Assembly (NCBI RefSeq): GCF_030160115.1
Contig: NZ_BSNS01000023.1
Coordinates: 1 to 64,000 of the forward strand
DNA from: Devosia nitrariae
Lineage (GTDB): Bacteria; Pseudomonadota; Alphaproteobacteria; Rhizobiales; Devosiaceae
Length of the DNA stretch: 64,000 nucleotides
Direction of reading: 5' to 3'
The position numbers were made by a program, and so were the translations under genes. Shown piece by piece: positions 15,969 through 24,707 of the stretch. The notes under the pieces were generated by a model. That model worked only from the letters and a program-made list of their open reading frames with translations. It was not told where the DNA came from and did not search any database. Numbering within the stretch: position 1 is the first letter of the stretch; every line of letters begins with the position of its first letter.

Positions 15969-16784
15969 TTAGTGGTTGAAGAACGTCTTCAGTACACGGG
16001 CCATGAGTTCGGGGGCGACGACGTGTCCCTGCCCGTCGAGCGTGTGTCGTTCGGTCTGGGGGATGGCAGCGGTTATCGCTTTCGCGGCGCGGTCGAAGAA
16101 GTCGGTCGGGAGGCCTGCGAACTGGGGCTCGGTGGTCGGACCCTCGGTGGTCACCAGGACCGACTGAGTGATGCGGGCAAGTCGGTTCGTGGGGATCTTG
16201 TAGTCATTGAGGATCACGGCGTCTTTGACGAGCGTGTGGGCGAGCGCGACGGACGAGGCCCACATCGGGTGCTGTTTGCCAGCCGCGATGTCCGCGTCGG
16301 GTCCGCCGGTAAGCCTCATGAACAGTTCCAGGAGCTCCTCGTCCCGGCCGGCTTTGTATGCCTCGTGGGTGTCCGCGAGATACTGGTTGAACCTCGGCCA
16401 CAGGTCGTCCCCGATCACGTACGGCACATCCCACACCGCGATCTTGTCGATCGCCGAACCTGCCGCTGCTGCCTCCAGCGCGAGGGCGCCGCCAGATGAG
16501 GCGCCGTACACGTGAGCTGAGCCGCCGGCTGTCGCAATCAGCGCGTCGAGGTCTTCCACCTCCCGCGCCAAGGCGTACGGCGGTGTATTGCCGCTGGCGC
16601 CCCGGCCACGTCGTGCGTAATTGTAGACCGTGAAATGGTCGGCAAGGAGCCGGGCCAGCGGCGCGTTCTCAGCGCCGTCGTCTAGGGTGCCGCCGACGAG
16701 GATCACCGCCGGGCCAGTGCCTTTCCGGTCGTAGGCGATCCTCGTACCGTCGGCGGACGTCACACGAAGTGTCATCTCGTTCAC
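15969..16784 (-). CDS. alpha/beta hydrolase
   Basis: A 271-residue hydrolase: RIAYDRKGTGPAVILVGGTL at the N-terminus, nucleophile elbow VYGASSGGALAL (serine near residue 97) and a terminal histidine in LDGQGHVVAPELM. The oxyanion strand reads VGG where most relatives have LHG. Translation starts at a GTG, with GGAGAG five bases upstream. It follows the DoxX remnant on the same strand by about 30 bp, so the two may once have formed an operon. Substrate unknown. Confidence 0.82.
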   Translation of the reverse strand: MNEMTLRVTSADGTRIAYDRKGTGPAVILVGGTLDDGAENAPLARLLADHFTVYNYARRGRGASGNTPPYALAREVEDLDALIATAGGSAHVYGASSGGALALEAAAAGSAIDKIAVWDVPYVIGDDLWPRFNQYLADTHEAYKAGRDEELLELFMRLTGGPDADIAAGKQHPMWASSVALAHTLVKDAVILNDYKIPTNRLARITQSVLVTTEGPTTEPQFAGLPTDFFDRAAKAITAAIPQTERHTLDGQGHVVAPELMARVLKTFFNH

Positions 16785-16814
16785 TGCTTCTCTCCATTTC
16801 TCGATGCGTGGTCG

Positions 16815-17125
16815 TCACCGTCGGAGAATGTCGACCAGGATTGAGTTACTGGATCTGCGAGCCCAGGCGATCACCGCAGCCACTACCAGGAGGGCCAGGG
16901 GCAGCCACGGGCTCTCCTCCAGAAGGAACTGGTTGGTCATGGCCGCGCCGACCATCACGGCGGCGAGTCTAAGGGCTGCGAGGCTCGAGAGCAACGGGAT
17001 CAGCAGCCCGACCGCGCCGGCCACCTCCAGCACGCCGACCACGTAGCGCAGCCTTCATGATGCCGCCCCCCGGCGAACTGGAAGGCCAGGACTGCCTGCA
17101 GCACCCACAACCCGACATTATCTGT
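16815..17125 (-). pseudogene. DoxX family membrane protein, broken
   Basis: The C-terminal half of a DoxX-like protein is intact (LRYVVGVLEVAGAVGLLIPL and two more helices). Upstream, in another frame, is a DoxX N-terminal helix (LWVLQAVLAFQFAGG). Between FAGG and LRYVVG the loop and about 25-35 residues expected in the family are missing and the frame changes near 17053. This indicates an internal deletion with frameshift. DoxX proteins often accompany hydrolases in detoxification operons, matching the gene downstream. Confidence 0.65.
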
Positions 17126-17145
17126 GGGGGCCTGATGTCCGCTGT

Positions 17146-17199
17146 TGGCGCTTAACTACCTTTGGCTACCGCCCGTTGGAACGGCTGCTTTCCACCCCG
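17146..17199. repeat. 54-bp dispersed repeat, copy A
   Basis: 52 of 54 bases match the copy at 19649-19702, differing only at TAAC/TAGC and CCCG/CCCA. The end, GCTTTCCACCCCGAAGCGG, resembles the shorter motifs near 1715 and 15530. It lies in the gap between the DoxX remnant and the regulator at 17299. Confidence 0.75.
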
Positions 17200-17298
17200 A
17201 AGCGGACGTTGACGCGCTTGAGTTCGCAAACGAAATAGCACGTGATAGTCTCGCGGACGCCTCAAGGTGGGGGATGAGTTCACCCTTGGTGGGACCGC

Positions 17299-18777
17299 AT
17301 GAAGTTCGGGGACTTCGAGTTCGATCCGGCGACAGGGACGCTCTTTCGCGAGGGCGTGGCCGTTGCGCTCGGCCACCGTGGGAGCGGATTGTTGCGCGTT
17401 CTCACGGCGAAGCGGGGCGAGATCATCAGTAAGGACGCACTGCTCCAAGCGGCATGGCCGGGCCAGGTCGTCGAGGAGAGCAACCTATCCGTGCAGATCG
17501 CTGCATTGCGTAAGGCCCTCGGCACGTCCCCTGCAGGCCAGGAATGGATCGCTACGGTGCCACGCATTGGCTATCGCTTTCTTGGTCCTGGTAATGCTTC
17601 GCGGACAGACAATGCCACGCCGGTCATTGCCGTTCTGCCGTTTGACAACGTGAGCAGCGATCGCGAGCAGGAGTTCTTCGCTCAAGGGCTAGCGGAAGAC
17701 CTGATCACGGATCTCTCGCGCGTGCCGGGCCTGGTGGTGATCGCGCGCAACTCGTCCTTCGCCATGCGCGAACGGCGCGGCGACACCCGTGGTATCGGCG
17801 CTGACCTCGGCGCCAGGTTCATCATCGACGGCAGCGTGAGACGGTCTTCCAACAAGGTGCGTATCAACGTGCAGCTGATTGAGGTCGCCGAGCAGGCACA
17901 GCTTTGGGCCGAGCGCTTCGATGGCGATCTCAGCGACGTGTTCACACTACAGGATCAGGTGGTGGGACGGGTCGTGGGTGCCCTGTCGCGAGTGCTGGCT
18001 GTCGGCGACGCCCCTCGCAATCGCCGTCCCGTCGATATCGGCGCCTACGACGCTTTCCAGCGGGGCCGTTCGATCTTTCTGCGGTCTCCGGAAGGGTATC
18101 GCGAGGGCGTTGCGCTCTTCCACAAAGCTATTCAACTCGATCCTGATTTTGCCGAGCCGCACGCGTGGCTTGCCATGAGCCATGTGCAGTCGGGTCTGCA
18201 TTGGGGGGTTGAGCCAAGGCAAAGCATCGAGAACGCGGTCACGGAGGCAGAAGCAGCCATCGGTCTCGACCCGGATAATGGCGACGCCCTCGCGCATCTT
18301 GGTTACGCGTTGGCCTTCACGCCACGCCTGGGGGAAGCGGGCGCGGCCTTCGCTCGGGCGTTGAACATCAACCCCAACCATGCGGACGCCATGGCCCTCA
18401 AAGCCGAACTCCTGGTCATCGAGGGCAGGCCCGGCGATGGTGTGGACCTCGTACGCTCGGCGATGCGCCTCAATCCGTACCCCCCCAGTTGGTACGACTG
18501 GATGCTCGCTTTCGCCTACTATGCTGGCGGACGCTACGAGGACGTCGTGGCGACGTTGAATATAAGCGGCGTCGAGCGCGCGCCCTCCGGCCGACTTCTT
18601 GCCGCCGCACTGGCACAGCTTGGGCTGACAGACGAGGCTCGCGCGGCGGCCGCGGCGTTCCTGAGGTTGATGCCAGGTTTTTCAATCCAGCGATGGCTGA
18701 CGACGCAGAACCTGCAGCGCCAGCAGGATGCTGATCGATTTGCCGAGGGTTACCGCAAAGCGGGCCTCCCGGAATAG
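17299..18777 (+). CDS. winged-helix regulator with TolB-like and TPR domains
   Basis: A 492-residue CadC/adenylate-cyclase-like regulator. Residues 1-95 are an OmpR-type winged helix (GDFEFDPATGTLFREG, ending VPRIGYRFLG). Residues 107-235 are a TolB/FlgO-like domain (VIAVLPFDNVSSDREQEFFA, LGARFIIDGSVRRSSNKVRI). The remainder is TPR repeats (LAHLGYALAFTPRLGEAGAA). There is no transmembrane helix between the domains, unlike CadC. Proteins of this build are frequent in Hyphomicrobiales, with unknown inputs. It is transcribed alone, with a GNAT gene 125 bp downstream. Confidence 0.85.
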   Translation: MKFGDFEFDPATGTLFREGVAVALGHRGSGLLRVLTAKRGEIISKDALLQAAWPGQVVEESNLSVQIAALRKALGTSPAGQEWIATVPRIGYRFLGPGNASRTDNATPVIAVLPFDNVSSDREQEFFAQGLAEDLITDLSRVPGLVVIARNSSFAMRERRGDTRGIGADLGARFIIDGSVRRSSNKVRINVQLIEVAEQAQLWAERFDGDLSDVFTLQDQVVGRVVGALSRVLAVGDAPRNRRPVDIGAYDAFQRGRSIFLRSPEGYREGVALFHKAIQLDPDFAEPHAWLAMSHVQSGLHWGVEPRQSIENAVTEAEAAIGLDPDNGDALAHLGYALAFTPRLGEAGAAFARALNINPNHADAMALKAELLVIEGRPGDGVDLVRSAMRLNPYPPSWYDWMLAFAYYAGGRYEDVVATLNISGVERAPSGRLLAAALAQLGLTDEARAAAAAFLRLMPGFSIQRWLTTQNLQRQQDADRFAEGYRKAGLPE

Positions 18778-18902
18778 CCACGGCCCCGGCACGCCTCTTC
18801 AAGACTTTTCGGAACTCTTCACCGTCGGCTTCAAGACCGGAAAGGCCATCGAGCCCATAGTCTCTGCATCAACAGCCCGATGGGGCCAGCATGGAGGGAA
18901 CG

Positions 18903-19409
18903 ATGGACTACCTTACGATGGCATTGCGAGCTAACGAAGTGGCTGTGCGCGAACTCAGGGGATACGCCGATATGACATTGACCTATCGGCTGATCCACCA
19001 ACTCAATCCTGAGCTGGACGAGAACACGTTTTACTCGCGACTCGACCACATGCTCAAAGAAGGCGGCTATCGCTGCATTGCAGCGTATCGCGATGGAGTG
19101 ATGGTCGGAGTTGCCGGCTTCTGGGTCGGCACAGCACTCTGGTGCGGCAGCTACATCGAGCCCGACAACATAGTGGTCGACGAAGACGTTCGCGGCGCGG
19201 GGATTGGCGCCATGATGATGAAGTGGATTGAGAAGGAAGGCGAGCGTCTCGACTGTGATATCATGAAGCTTGAGTGTTATGCCGAACGACAGCGCACACG
19301 CAGCTTCTATCGAGGCATCGGCTACGGTGAGCTGGGTGTGGTCATGATGAAGTCACTCGACGACAAAGCAAGGTCGGCAATCGTCGCCAAGAACGGGGAG
19401 TTACGCTAA
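18903..19409 (+). CDS. GNAT family N-acetyltransferase
   Basis: A 168-residue GNAT. Motif A is present as IVVDEDVRGAGIGAMMMKWI (the R/Q-x-x-G-x-G/A acetyl-CoA loop is RGAGIG), followed by the KLECYAERQRTRSFYRGIGY strand-helix. The ATG at 18903 is preferred over 18891 because GAGGG lies just upstream of it. The substrate cannot be told. It shares direction with the winged-helix/TPR regulator. Confidence 0.85.
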   Translation: MDYLTMALRANEVAVRELRGYADMTLTYRLIHQLNPELDENTFYSRLDHMLKEGGYRCIAAYRDGVMVGVAGFWVGTALWCGSYIEPDNIVVDEDVRGAGIGAMMMKWIEKEGERLDCDIMKLECYAERQRTRSFYRGIGYGELGVVMMKSLDDKARSAIVAKNGELR

Positions 19410-19840
19410 ACCGGCAACGACGTTGGCGAAGCATCCGCCCGGGCTTCTGGCGGGCCTACCAATATAGCGCACCGACAAAGGTGCCGGCTTGGGCCCGAGC
19501 CGGTGCCACCAATATCGTTGACTTTCTGTCCCGACGGCAAGGTGAGGCACTTTGATACTACTATTTTGGCGCTGAGGTATCCCGCATCTTGCCCCCGACG
19601 GCCCCGTCGGAGAGGCCCAAATTGACCTATGGTCTATGGGTTCGCTTGTGGCGCTTAGCTACCTTTGGCTACCGCCCATTGGAACGGCTGCTTTCCACCC
19701 CGTTGGGGATAGTCACCGTCGGACAATTGTGCACACAACATGCTGTTGAGATGACCGCCCGGGAACGCAGCAAGGATTGGAACCCGCGCCAAGCAGTCGA
19801 GTTCCTCGACGTTTTGTTCAGATTATGATCGGTTTGGGCT
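19410..19840. other. 431-bp gap containing repeat copies
   Basis: It holds the second copy of the 54-bp repeat (19649-19702) and the shared 17-mer at 19762-19778. A short open frame at 19589-19828 is made mostly of this repeat and is not credible as a gene. Confidence 0.4.
19649..19702. repeat. 54-bp dispersed repeat, copy B
   Basis: Near-identical to 17146-17199 (two mismatches). After TTTCCACCCCG the two copies diverge completely. Confidence 0.75.
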
Positions 19841-20686
19841 ATGAGCTCGGAAATCGTACTCGTCGTCTTGTTTGCAGCGGCGCTCAATGCAGGGTGGAAC
19901 GCTCTGGTCAAGGTCAGCGGCGACCGGATAGCGACCATGGCGATTGTAACGTTCATGGGCGCGCTGGTCTCTCTCATGGCCCTGCCTTTTGTCGAGCTGC
20001 CGGATCCTGCCAGTTGGCCACTACTCGCGTTGGCGATTGCCCTCCACACGGCCTATCACTTTGCTTTGCCGGTCGCGTACAATCACGGCGACCTTGGACA
20101 GGTGTATCCCATCTCACGGGGGTCGGCTCCGTTGCTCGTGACGTTGGGCGCGGCTGCCTTTGCCGGTGAGGTCCTGGGGATACCCTCGCTCTTCGGCGTC
20201 ATCTTTCTATCCGCCGGCGTGATGGCCCTCGCGTTCGACCGCAAATCCGGTCTCAGGCGCCGTCCTCACGCCGTCCTCCTGGCGCTGCTGACGGGCACTT
20301 GCATTGCCGCCTACACCCTGGTGGATGGTCTTGGCGCGCGGCAGGCAGGATCGGTATTGGGCTTTGCCGTTTGCCTCACGATTGGCGATGGGCTCCTGAC
20401 GTTTCTGATCGCCTTGATCTGGAAGGCCCGGGAAATGCGGTCGGTCGTCACAACTCAACTGGGTTCATCTGCACTCGCTGGGGCGATGCAGGTCGGGTCG
20501 TACTGGATGATCATCTGGGCAATGGCCTACGCGCCTCTGGGCGCCGTCTCAGCGCTCAGAGAGACAAGCGTTCTCTTCGCAGCACTGATATCGACGTTCA
20601 TTCTCAAGGAGGGTTTTGGAGTGTGGCGCTTTGTATCTGCCGGAATGATAGCGTGCGGCATTGGCCTGACCCGATTCAAACCTTGA
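19841..20686 (+). CDS. EamA/DMT family transporter
   Basis: A 281-residue inner-membrane protein with about ten hydrophobic helices in two EamA repeats. Examples are VVLFAAALNAGWNALVKVSG at the start, PVAYNHGDLGQVYPISRG mid-protein and ALRETSVLFAALISTFILKE near the end. Drug/metabolite transporters of this kind export amino acids, nucleotides or drugs; the substrate is not predictable. The ATG at 19841 follows a GGTTTGGG stretch. A kinase-like gene follows 106 bp later. Confidence 0.87.
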   Translation: MSSEIVLVVLFAAALNAGWNALVKVSGDRIATMAIVTFMGALVSLMALPFVELPDPASWPLLALAIALHTAYHFALPVAYNHGDLGQVYPISRGSAPLLVTLGAAAFAGEVLGIPSLFGVIFLSAGVMALAFDRKSGLRRRPHAVLLALLTGTCIAAYTLVDGLGARQAGSVLGFAVCLTIGDGLLTFLIALIWKAREMRSVVTTQLGSSALAGAMQVGSYWMIIWAMAYAPLGAVSALRETSVLFAALISTFILKEGFGVWRFVSAGMIACGIGLTRFKP

Positions 20687-20792
20687 AGCCGAGCCGGAGT
20701 ATGCCGGGAGTGTCGGGGCATCTCCCGAACGTCACCTCTGCCGGCGTCTGAAATGTGGACCAAAGGGCAATTGTTCACGCGCGACTGGGTAG

Positions 20793-21383
20793 ATGGAGAT
20801 GCTGGTAAACATCAACGGATGGCCGGGTGTGGGAAAGCTCACAACAGCCATGGAGTTGTCGCTGCTGGTCGACGGTCGCCTCCTCGATAACCACACCATC
20901 CTGAATGTGGGCAAGGCAGTGACAGTCGAGGGTAGCGCCGAATTCTATGCTTTGGTGCGAGCGGTTCGTTCTCTTGCCTTCGACGCCATCCTGGCCCTGC
21001 CGCCTAAAGAGCCGGTCATCTTCACCAACGTCGTTGCGCGAGGAGGGACGAGCGGATTTTTGGAAGAGAATTGGCAAGCCATCATAAAGCTGGCTGAGGC
21101 ACGCTGCTGCGACCTCTACTCCGTGACGTTGACGTGCGCCCCAGACGAGAATGCCCGCCGCATCGTGCGCGAGGATCGGGCACTTTCCCGCAAGCAGCGG
21201 GATCCAGAGCTCCTCGTCGAACTCGCCAATGAGCGGGTACTGTTCGACGATGGTGCCACGCATCGAATGACGATCGACAACACCTCGCTGTCACCCAGGG
21301 AAACGGCCATACGTATCCGCGATTGGATCGATGGAACCTTGCCCCACGCGCGAAAGCCCGGCCAGCGAGCTGCTAGTGATTGA
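20793..21383 (+). CDS. P-loop NTPase / small-molecule kinase-like
   Basis: A 196-residue single-domain P-loop protein. Walker A is GWPGVGKLT at about residues 9-17, and the lid-like segment RRIVREDRALSRKQRDPELL resembles shikimate or antibiotic kinases. No substrate motif is recognisable. Three other orphan P-loop kinases occur in the window (22272, 29162, 59388). It is co-directional with the transporter upstream and the methyltransferase downstream. Confidence 0.72.
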   Translation: MEMLVNINGWPGVGKLTTAMELSLLVDGRLLDNHTILNVGKAVTVEGSAEFYALVRAVRSLAFDAILALPPKEPVIFTNVVARGGTSGFLEENWQAIIKLAEARCCDLYSVTLTCAPDENARRIVREDRALSRKQRDPELLVELANERVLFDDGATHRMTIDNTSLSPRETAIRIRDWIDGTLPHARKPGQRAASD

Positions 21384-21415
21384 GAATACCCTGAAAATGC
21401 TCGCGAGCGGCCGAT

Positions 21416-21994
21416 GTGGGGAGGATGGGTCGAGTGCTGGAGTTGACGATACAGGGGCTCAATCTTCGCCTTCAGACCGAGCCAGGTCTGTTCTCCCCCA
21501 GGGGCGCTGATGCGGGCACATTGGCCATGCTCTCGCTGATCGAGTTCTCGCCCGACGACAAGGTCCTGGACCTGGGCTGCGGGTACGGTCTCGTCGGAAT
21601 AGTCGCTGCCAAGCACGTCTCGCCCGCCCAGGTCCATCTGCTGGACAACGACCCGAGAGCGGTAGAGACCGCCCGGGCCAACGCGGTGCGCAACGGCGTA
21701 CCTGATGTCACCCTGGAGCTCAGCGACGGCTTCAAGAGCACGCGCGAGATGGACTTCACCAAGATCATCTCCAATCCGCCCTACCACGTCGATTTCTCCG
21801 TCCCCAGGCATTTCATCGAGAAGGGATTCAACCGCCTCAGGATCGGCGGCTCGATGTGGATGGTGACCAGGCGGCTGGATTGGTATCGGAACAAGCTCAT
21901 CGCCATCTTCGGTGGCTGCCGTGTGCATGAGGTCGACGGCTACTTCGTCTTCGAAGCGACCAAGCTCCGATCTCAATACGCGCACGCCCGGTAA
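21416..21994 (+). CDS. class I SAM-dependent methyltransferase (RsmC-like)
   Basis: A 192-residue Rossmann methyltransferase. The SAM motif is KVLDLGCGYGLVGIVAAKHV, with the acidic LLDNDPRAVETARANA strand and the NPPY motif (IISNPPYHVDF) typical of enzymes methylating exocyclic amino groups of nucleic-acid bases. It is much shorter than RsmC (about 340 residues) and corresponds to its catalytic half. The start may be GTG 21416 or ATG 21425; GGGGAGG lies between, so the true start could even be the GTG at 21431. Confidence 0.82.
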   Translation: MGRMGRVLELTIQGLNLRLQTEPGLFSPRGADAGTLAMLSLIEFSPDDKVLDLGCGYGLVGIVAAKHVSPAQVHLLDNDPRAVETARANAVRNGVPDVTLELSDGFKSTREMDFTKIISNPPYHVDFSVPRHFIEKGFNRLRIGGSMWMVTRRLDWYRNKLIAIFGGCRVHEVDGYFVFEATKLRSQYAHAR

Positions 21995-22084
21995 GAGCTC
22001 AACCACTGCTTGAAGCGCGACCCGAGTGGGTATGGGAAGAGTGCCACCTCCGCACCTCCTGCCACCGGCGCCGCCCCATCCCCG

Positions 22085-22155
22085 ATGTCATCCCAGCGAA
22101 AGCTGGGACCCATCCTGAGATTTCTCCACGGCCGCAAGGTGTGTGAATTGGGCGG
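22085..22155. repeat. REP-like palindromic element
   Basis: It contains TGTCATCCCAGC-GAAA-GCTGGGAcc (perfect stem 22091-22108), then a tail ending GGCCGCAAGGTGTGTGAA. The same unit recurs at 52936, 53050 (inverted), 61197 and 61414. Confidence 0.75.
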
Positions 22156-22271
22156 GATGAGCGAACCCTTCCGTGCGTGTCGAGGTGTTCGGGCGTAAGG
22201 CACAGCATCCAACTTCTAGGCGTCCCGCTCACCTGATAGTTTTGGCGCTCACTGTGAATTAGGCTGAGCCG

Positions 22272-22820
22272 ATGGTTCGAATTCATGTTCTGGGCGCGTC
22301 CGGGGCGGGGACAAGCACGCTCGGTGCTGCAGTTGCCGATGCGCTGGCTGTTCCTCACCTGGACACGGACAACTTCTACTGGTTGCCGACCGACCCTCCA
22401 TTCACTTCTCCCCGGCCTAGGGAGGAGCGGATATCCATGCTGATGGACAGGATAGCATTCGAGACTGGCTGGGTGCTTTCTGGCTCTGCGATCGGCTGGG
22501 CTCAGCCTCTCGAACCGCTATACGACCTAGTCGCGTATGTCTGGCTCGATCCCAGCATCAGAATGGCTCGACTACGGGAGCGCGAGCAAAAACGTTACGG
22601 TCAACGCATCGCAAGAGGCGGTGATCTTGAAGGAGCACATGCGGAGTTCCTCGCTTGGGCAGCCAGATACGATACCGCTGGGCTGGAACAGCGTAGCCGC
22701 GCAGCACATGAGGCATGGCTTGCGAAACAAGAAGCACCGGTTATTCGGCTCGACGCATCCAGACCTGTGAATGACCTCGTAATTGAAGTTCTCGCTGCGG
22801 CTGGCTCCTCACAGCATTGA
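22272..22820 (+). CDS. P-loop NTPase, adenylate kinase-like
   Basis: A 182-residue P-loop protein. Walker A is GASGAGTST at residues 8-16, followed by PHLDTDNFYWLPTDPPF and a lid region LREREQKRYGQRI. The layout matches the adenylate-kinase-like proteins often annotated as FlaR or topology-modulation ATPases. The substrate is unknown. A REP-like element lies just upstream, and a broken hydrolase gene converges from downstream. Confidence 0.75.
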   Translation: MVRIHVLGASGAGTSTLGAAVADALAVPHLDTDNFYWLPTDPPFTSPRPREERISMLMDRIAFETGWVLSGSAIGWAQPLEPLYDLVAYVWLDPSIRMARLREREQKRYGQRIARGGDLEGAHAEFLAWAARYDTAGLEQRSRAAHEAWLAKQEAPVIRLDASRPVNDLVIEVLAAAGSSQH

Positions 22821-22972
22821 GTTGCGGCGTGTCTGTTTGTCACCACCCCTGCCATTAGCCGAGGTGCAGGAAAGTTTGAAGTGTATCAGAAACGGATGCT
22901 TGGCTGGGTGAGCGGTTGCGCCCAAAACCTGCTGCTGCAGTGTCCGCCCGCAAGCACCACAGTCATTTCGGT

Positions 22973-23696
22973 CTACTTCATCCTGGCCGCTTCCAGCAGC
23001 AGCTCGGCGGTTCGCTCAGGTGCCGCGAGCATCATGGCGTGACCGGTATGAATTTCGCGCAATGCCCACTCCCCACCGCGCCGCGCGACCGCAGCGTGGC
23101 GGGGATAACCCATGATTTCGGTCGGCGGGTCGGTGGCGAGGACATAGGTCTTTTGAACGCCGTCGGCACCGCCATTGGGCAGGTTCACCGGCTCCAGCCA
23201 GGTCGTGAGCGGATGAGGCACCAGGCGCGGGGTGACGGCCGCCATCGTCTCCGGCCTGGTGACACCCACTGACGCCAATGCTGGCGGCAAGAGCCATACG
23301 CCGTCGGGCGAGAGACGACGGAAGAAGTCGCGGCGTTCCTCTATCTCGACGGCCGTGAGACCGGGCACGGCCGAGGCTAAATCGTCACCGTCCTCCGGCA
23401 CCGCCGCATCGAAATACACCAGCCGCGCCAACCGCCTTTTTAGTCTGTCTGCAACGCCGGTGATCACCATTCCCGCGTAGGAATGCCCAACGAGGATCAC
23501 GTCGGAAAGGTCTCTGCGCGCGATCAGGTCAGCAACGGCGTCGATATGGGCCAGAAGGGGATGCGGAAACGGACAGGTCCAGCGTTGGCGACAGCACGCG
23601 GTGCCCATTGGCCTCGACAATGGCCTGCACGCCATTCCAGCACCAACCGCCAAGGTTCGCACCATGCACAAGTATGAAAACTGCCGGTTGAGACAT
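22973..23696 (-). pseudogene. alpha/beta hydrolase, frameshifted
   Basis: Two frames encode one hydrolase. From the ATG at 23696: MSQPAVFILVHGANLGGWCW, then GHRVLSPTLDLS (oxyanion HG region). The frame then changes near 23560-23600 and continues as LLAHIDAVADLIARRDLSDV, VGHSYAGMVI (nucleophile elbow) to the end at 22973, with the catalytic histidine in EIHTGHAMM. Compared with the family, about 15 residues are missing at the junction. This is therefore a small deletion with a net one-base frame change, unless it is an assembly error. Confidence 0.7.
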
Positions 23697-23910
23697 GGGC
23701 GATATCAAGACGTTGGATCATCATCCTGGTCAACAGTCCGGGCGAACGCTGCGTTGGGATTGTCCGACGGTAGCGACACGGCCGACGTTCAGTCGGCCGG
23801 CGCAAGTGCCCAGCGGATCTGGATCGATCAATTTTATGCAATCATTTCACACGATCGCATGATCGAGCGCTTACAAGAGAGACAGGATAATGGGTTGGGG
23901 GCTCCTATAA

Positions 23911-24327
23911 ATGTTCAGAAGAACATTGGTCTTCGCGTGCGTCGTGCTGGCAACTGTCGGCGCCGTGCGCGGACAATCGACCATTCAAAGCCTGTCGATG
24001 CAGGATCGACTGATTGAGAGCTACATCGCCGAGATCAGTTTGCGCGATCTGTACAACTCCAGCGGGGTCCCATTGAGCAGGCCTTGGCAGGTGCTGAGGC
24101 AGGATCGGGCAAACTTCCACCGCTTCGGCTGGCGCGATCCGCTCGATCAGTGGGACAGCTTTTTTGAGATCGAGGAGAACCGGGCCATCATGGAGAACAT
24201 GCTCTCGCGCGGATCGATCTCCCCGCAAGCGGCACGTGATATCATGAGTGGCGATGCAATTGTTCTCGTTGAAATTCACGGTACCGGGGCGACGGGGCGC
24301 GAACTTCACATCACCGTGGCACGATGA
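23911..24327 (+). CDS. small secreted hypothetical protein
   Basis: A 138-residue protein with a clear signal peptide (MFRRTLVFACVVLATVGAVR, cleavage probably after VRG or GQS). The mature part of about 115 residues is soluble, with segments YIAEISLRDLYNSSGVPL and WDSFFEIEENRAIMENML. I recognise no family. It stands alone between the broken hydrolase gene and minE, convergent with minE. Confidence 0.55.
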   Translation: MFRRTLVFACVVLATVGAVRGQSTIQSLSMQDRLIESYIAEISLRDLYNSSGVPLSRPWQVLRQDRANFHRFGWRDPLDQWDSFFEIEENRAIMENMLSRGSISPQAARDIMSGDAIVLVEIHGTGATGRELHITVAR

Positions 24328-24446
24328 ATGCACCGCCCAGCCCAGTTCCAGAGCGCGACGCACGATTGACCGCAAGGCCGTTCCACTCGAGCGAGGCTCC
24401 TCGGGGAGGACGACACCCCTGATTCTTGTGGAGGATGCTAGCTGAA

Positions 24447-24707
24447 CTAGGCGGCGGCCGCGTTGGGGATGTTGATGTTGATGTCGATCTCGAGTGTCGA
24501 CATCGTTTCCCCCCGTTCCATGGTTATCTGCACATCGTCCTGGTCGACTGTAACGTGCTTGGCGATCACCGCCATGATCTCTTCGCGCAGGACCGCGACG
24601 AGATCGGGCCGCTGACGGTTGCTACGCTCGTATGCGAGCAACACCTGCAGGCGTTCGCGCGCAACCGGTGCGCTGCCCCGACGTTTGAAGATGTCCAGCA
24701 GGCTCAT
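24447..24707 (-). CDS. minE: cell division topological specificity factor MinE
   Basis: An 86-residue MinE. The N-terminal MinD-activating segment is ARERLQVLLAYERS (residues 16-29), followed by the topological-specificity half with DVQITMERGETMSTLEIDIN. It stimulates MinD ATPase at the membrane edge and drives Min oscillation, so that FtsZ rings form at mid-cell. Its ATG overlaps the stop of minD by 4 bases. It is the last gene of minCDE. Confidence 0.95.
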   Translation of the reverse strand: MSLLDIFKRRGSAPVARERLQVLLAYERSNRQRPDLVAVLREEIMAVIAKHVTVDQDDVQITMERGETMSTLEIDININIPNAAAA

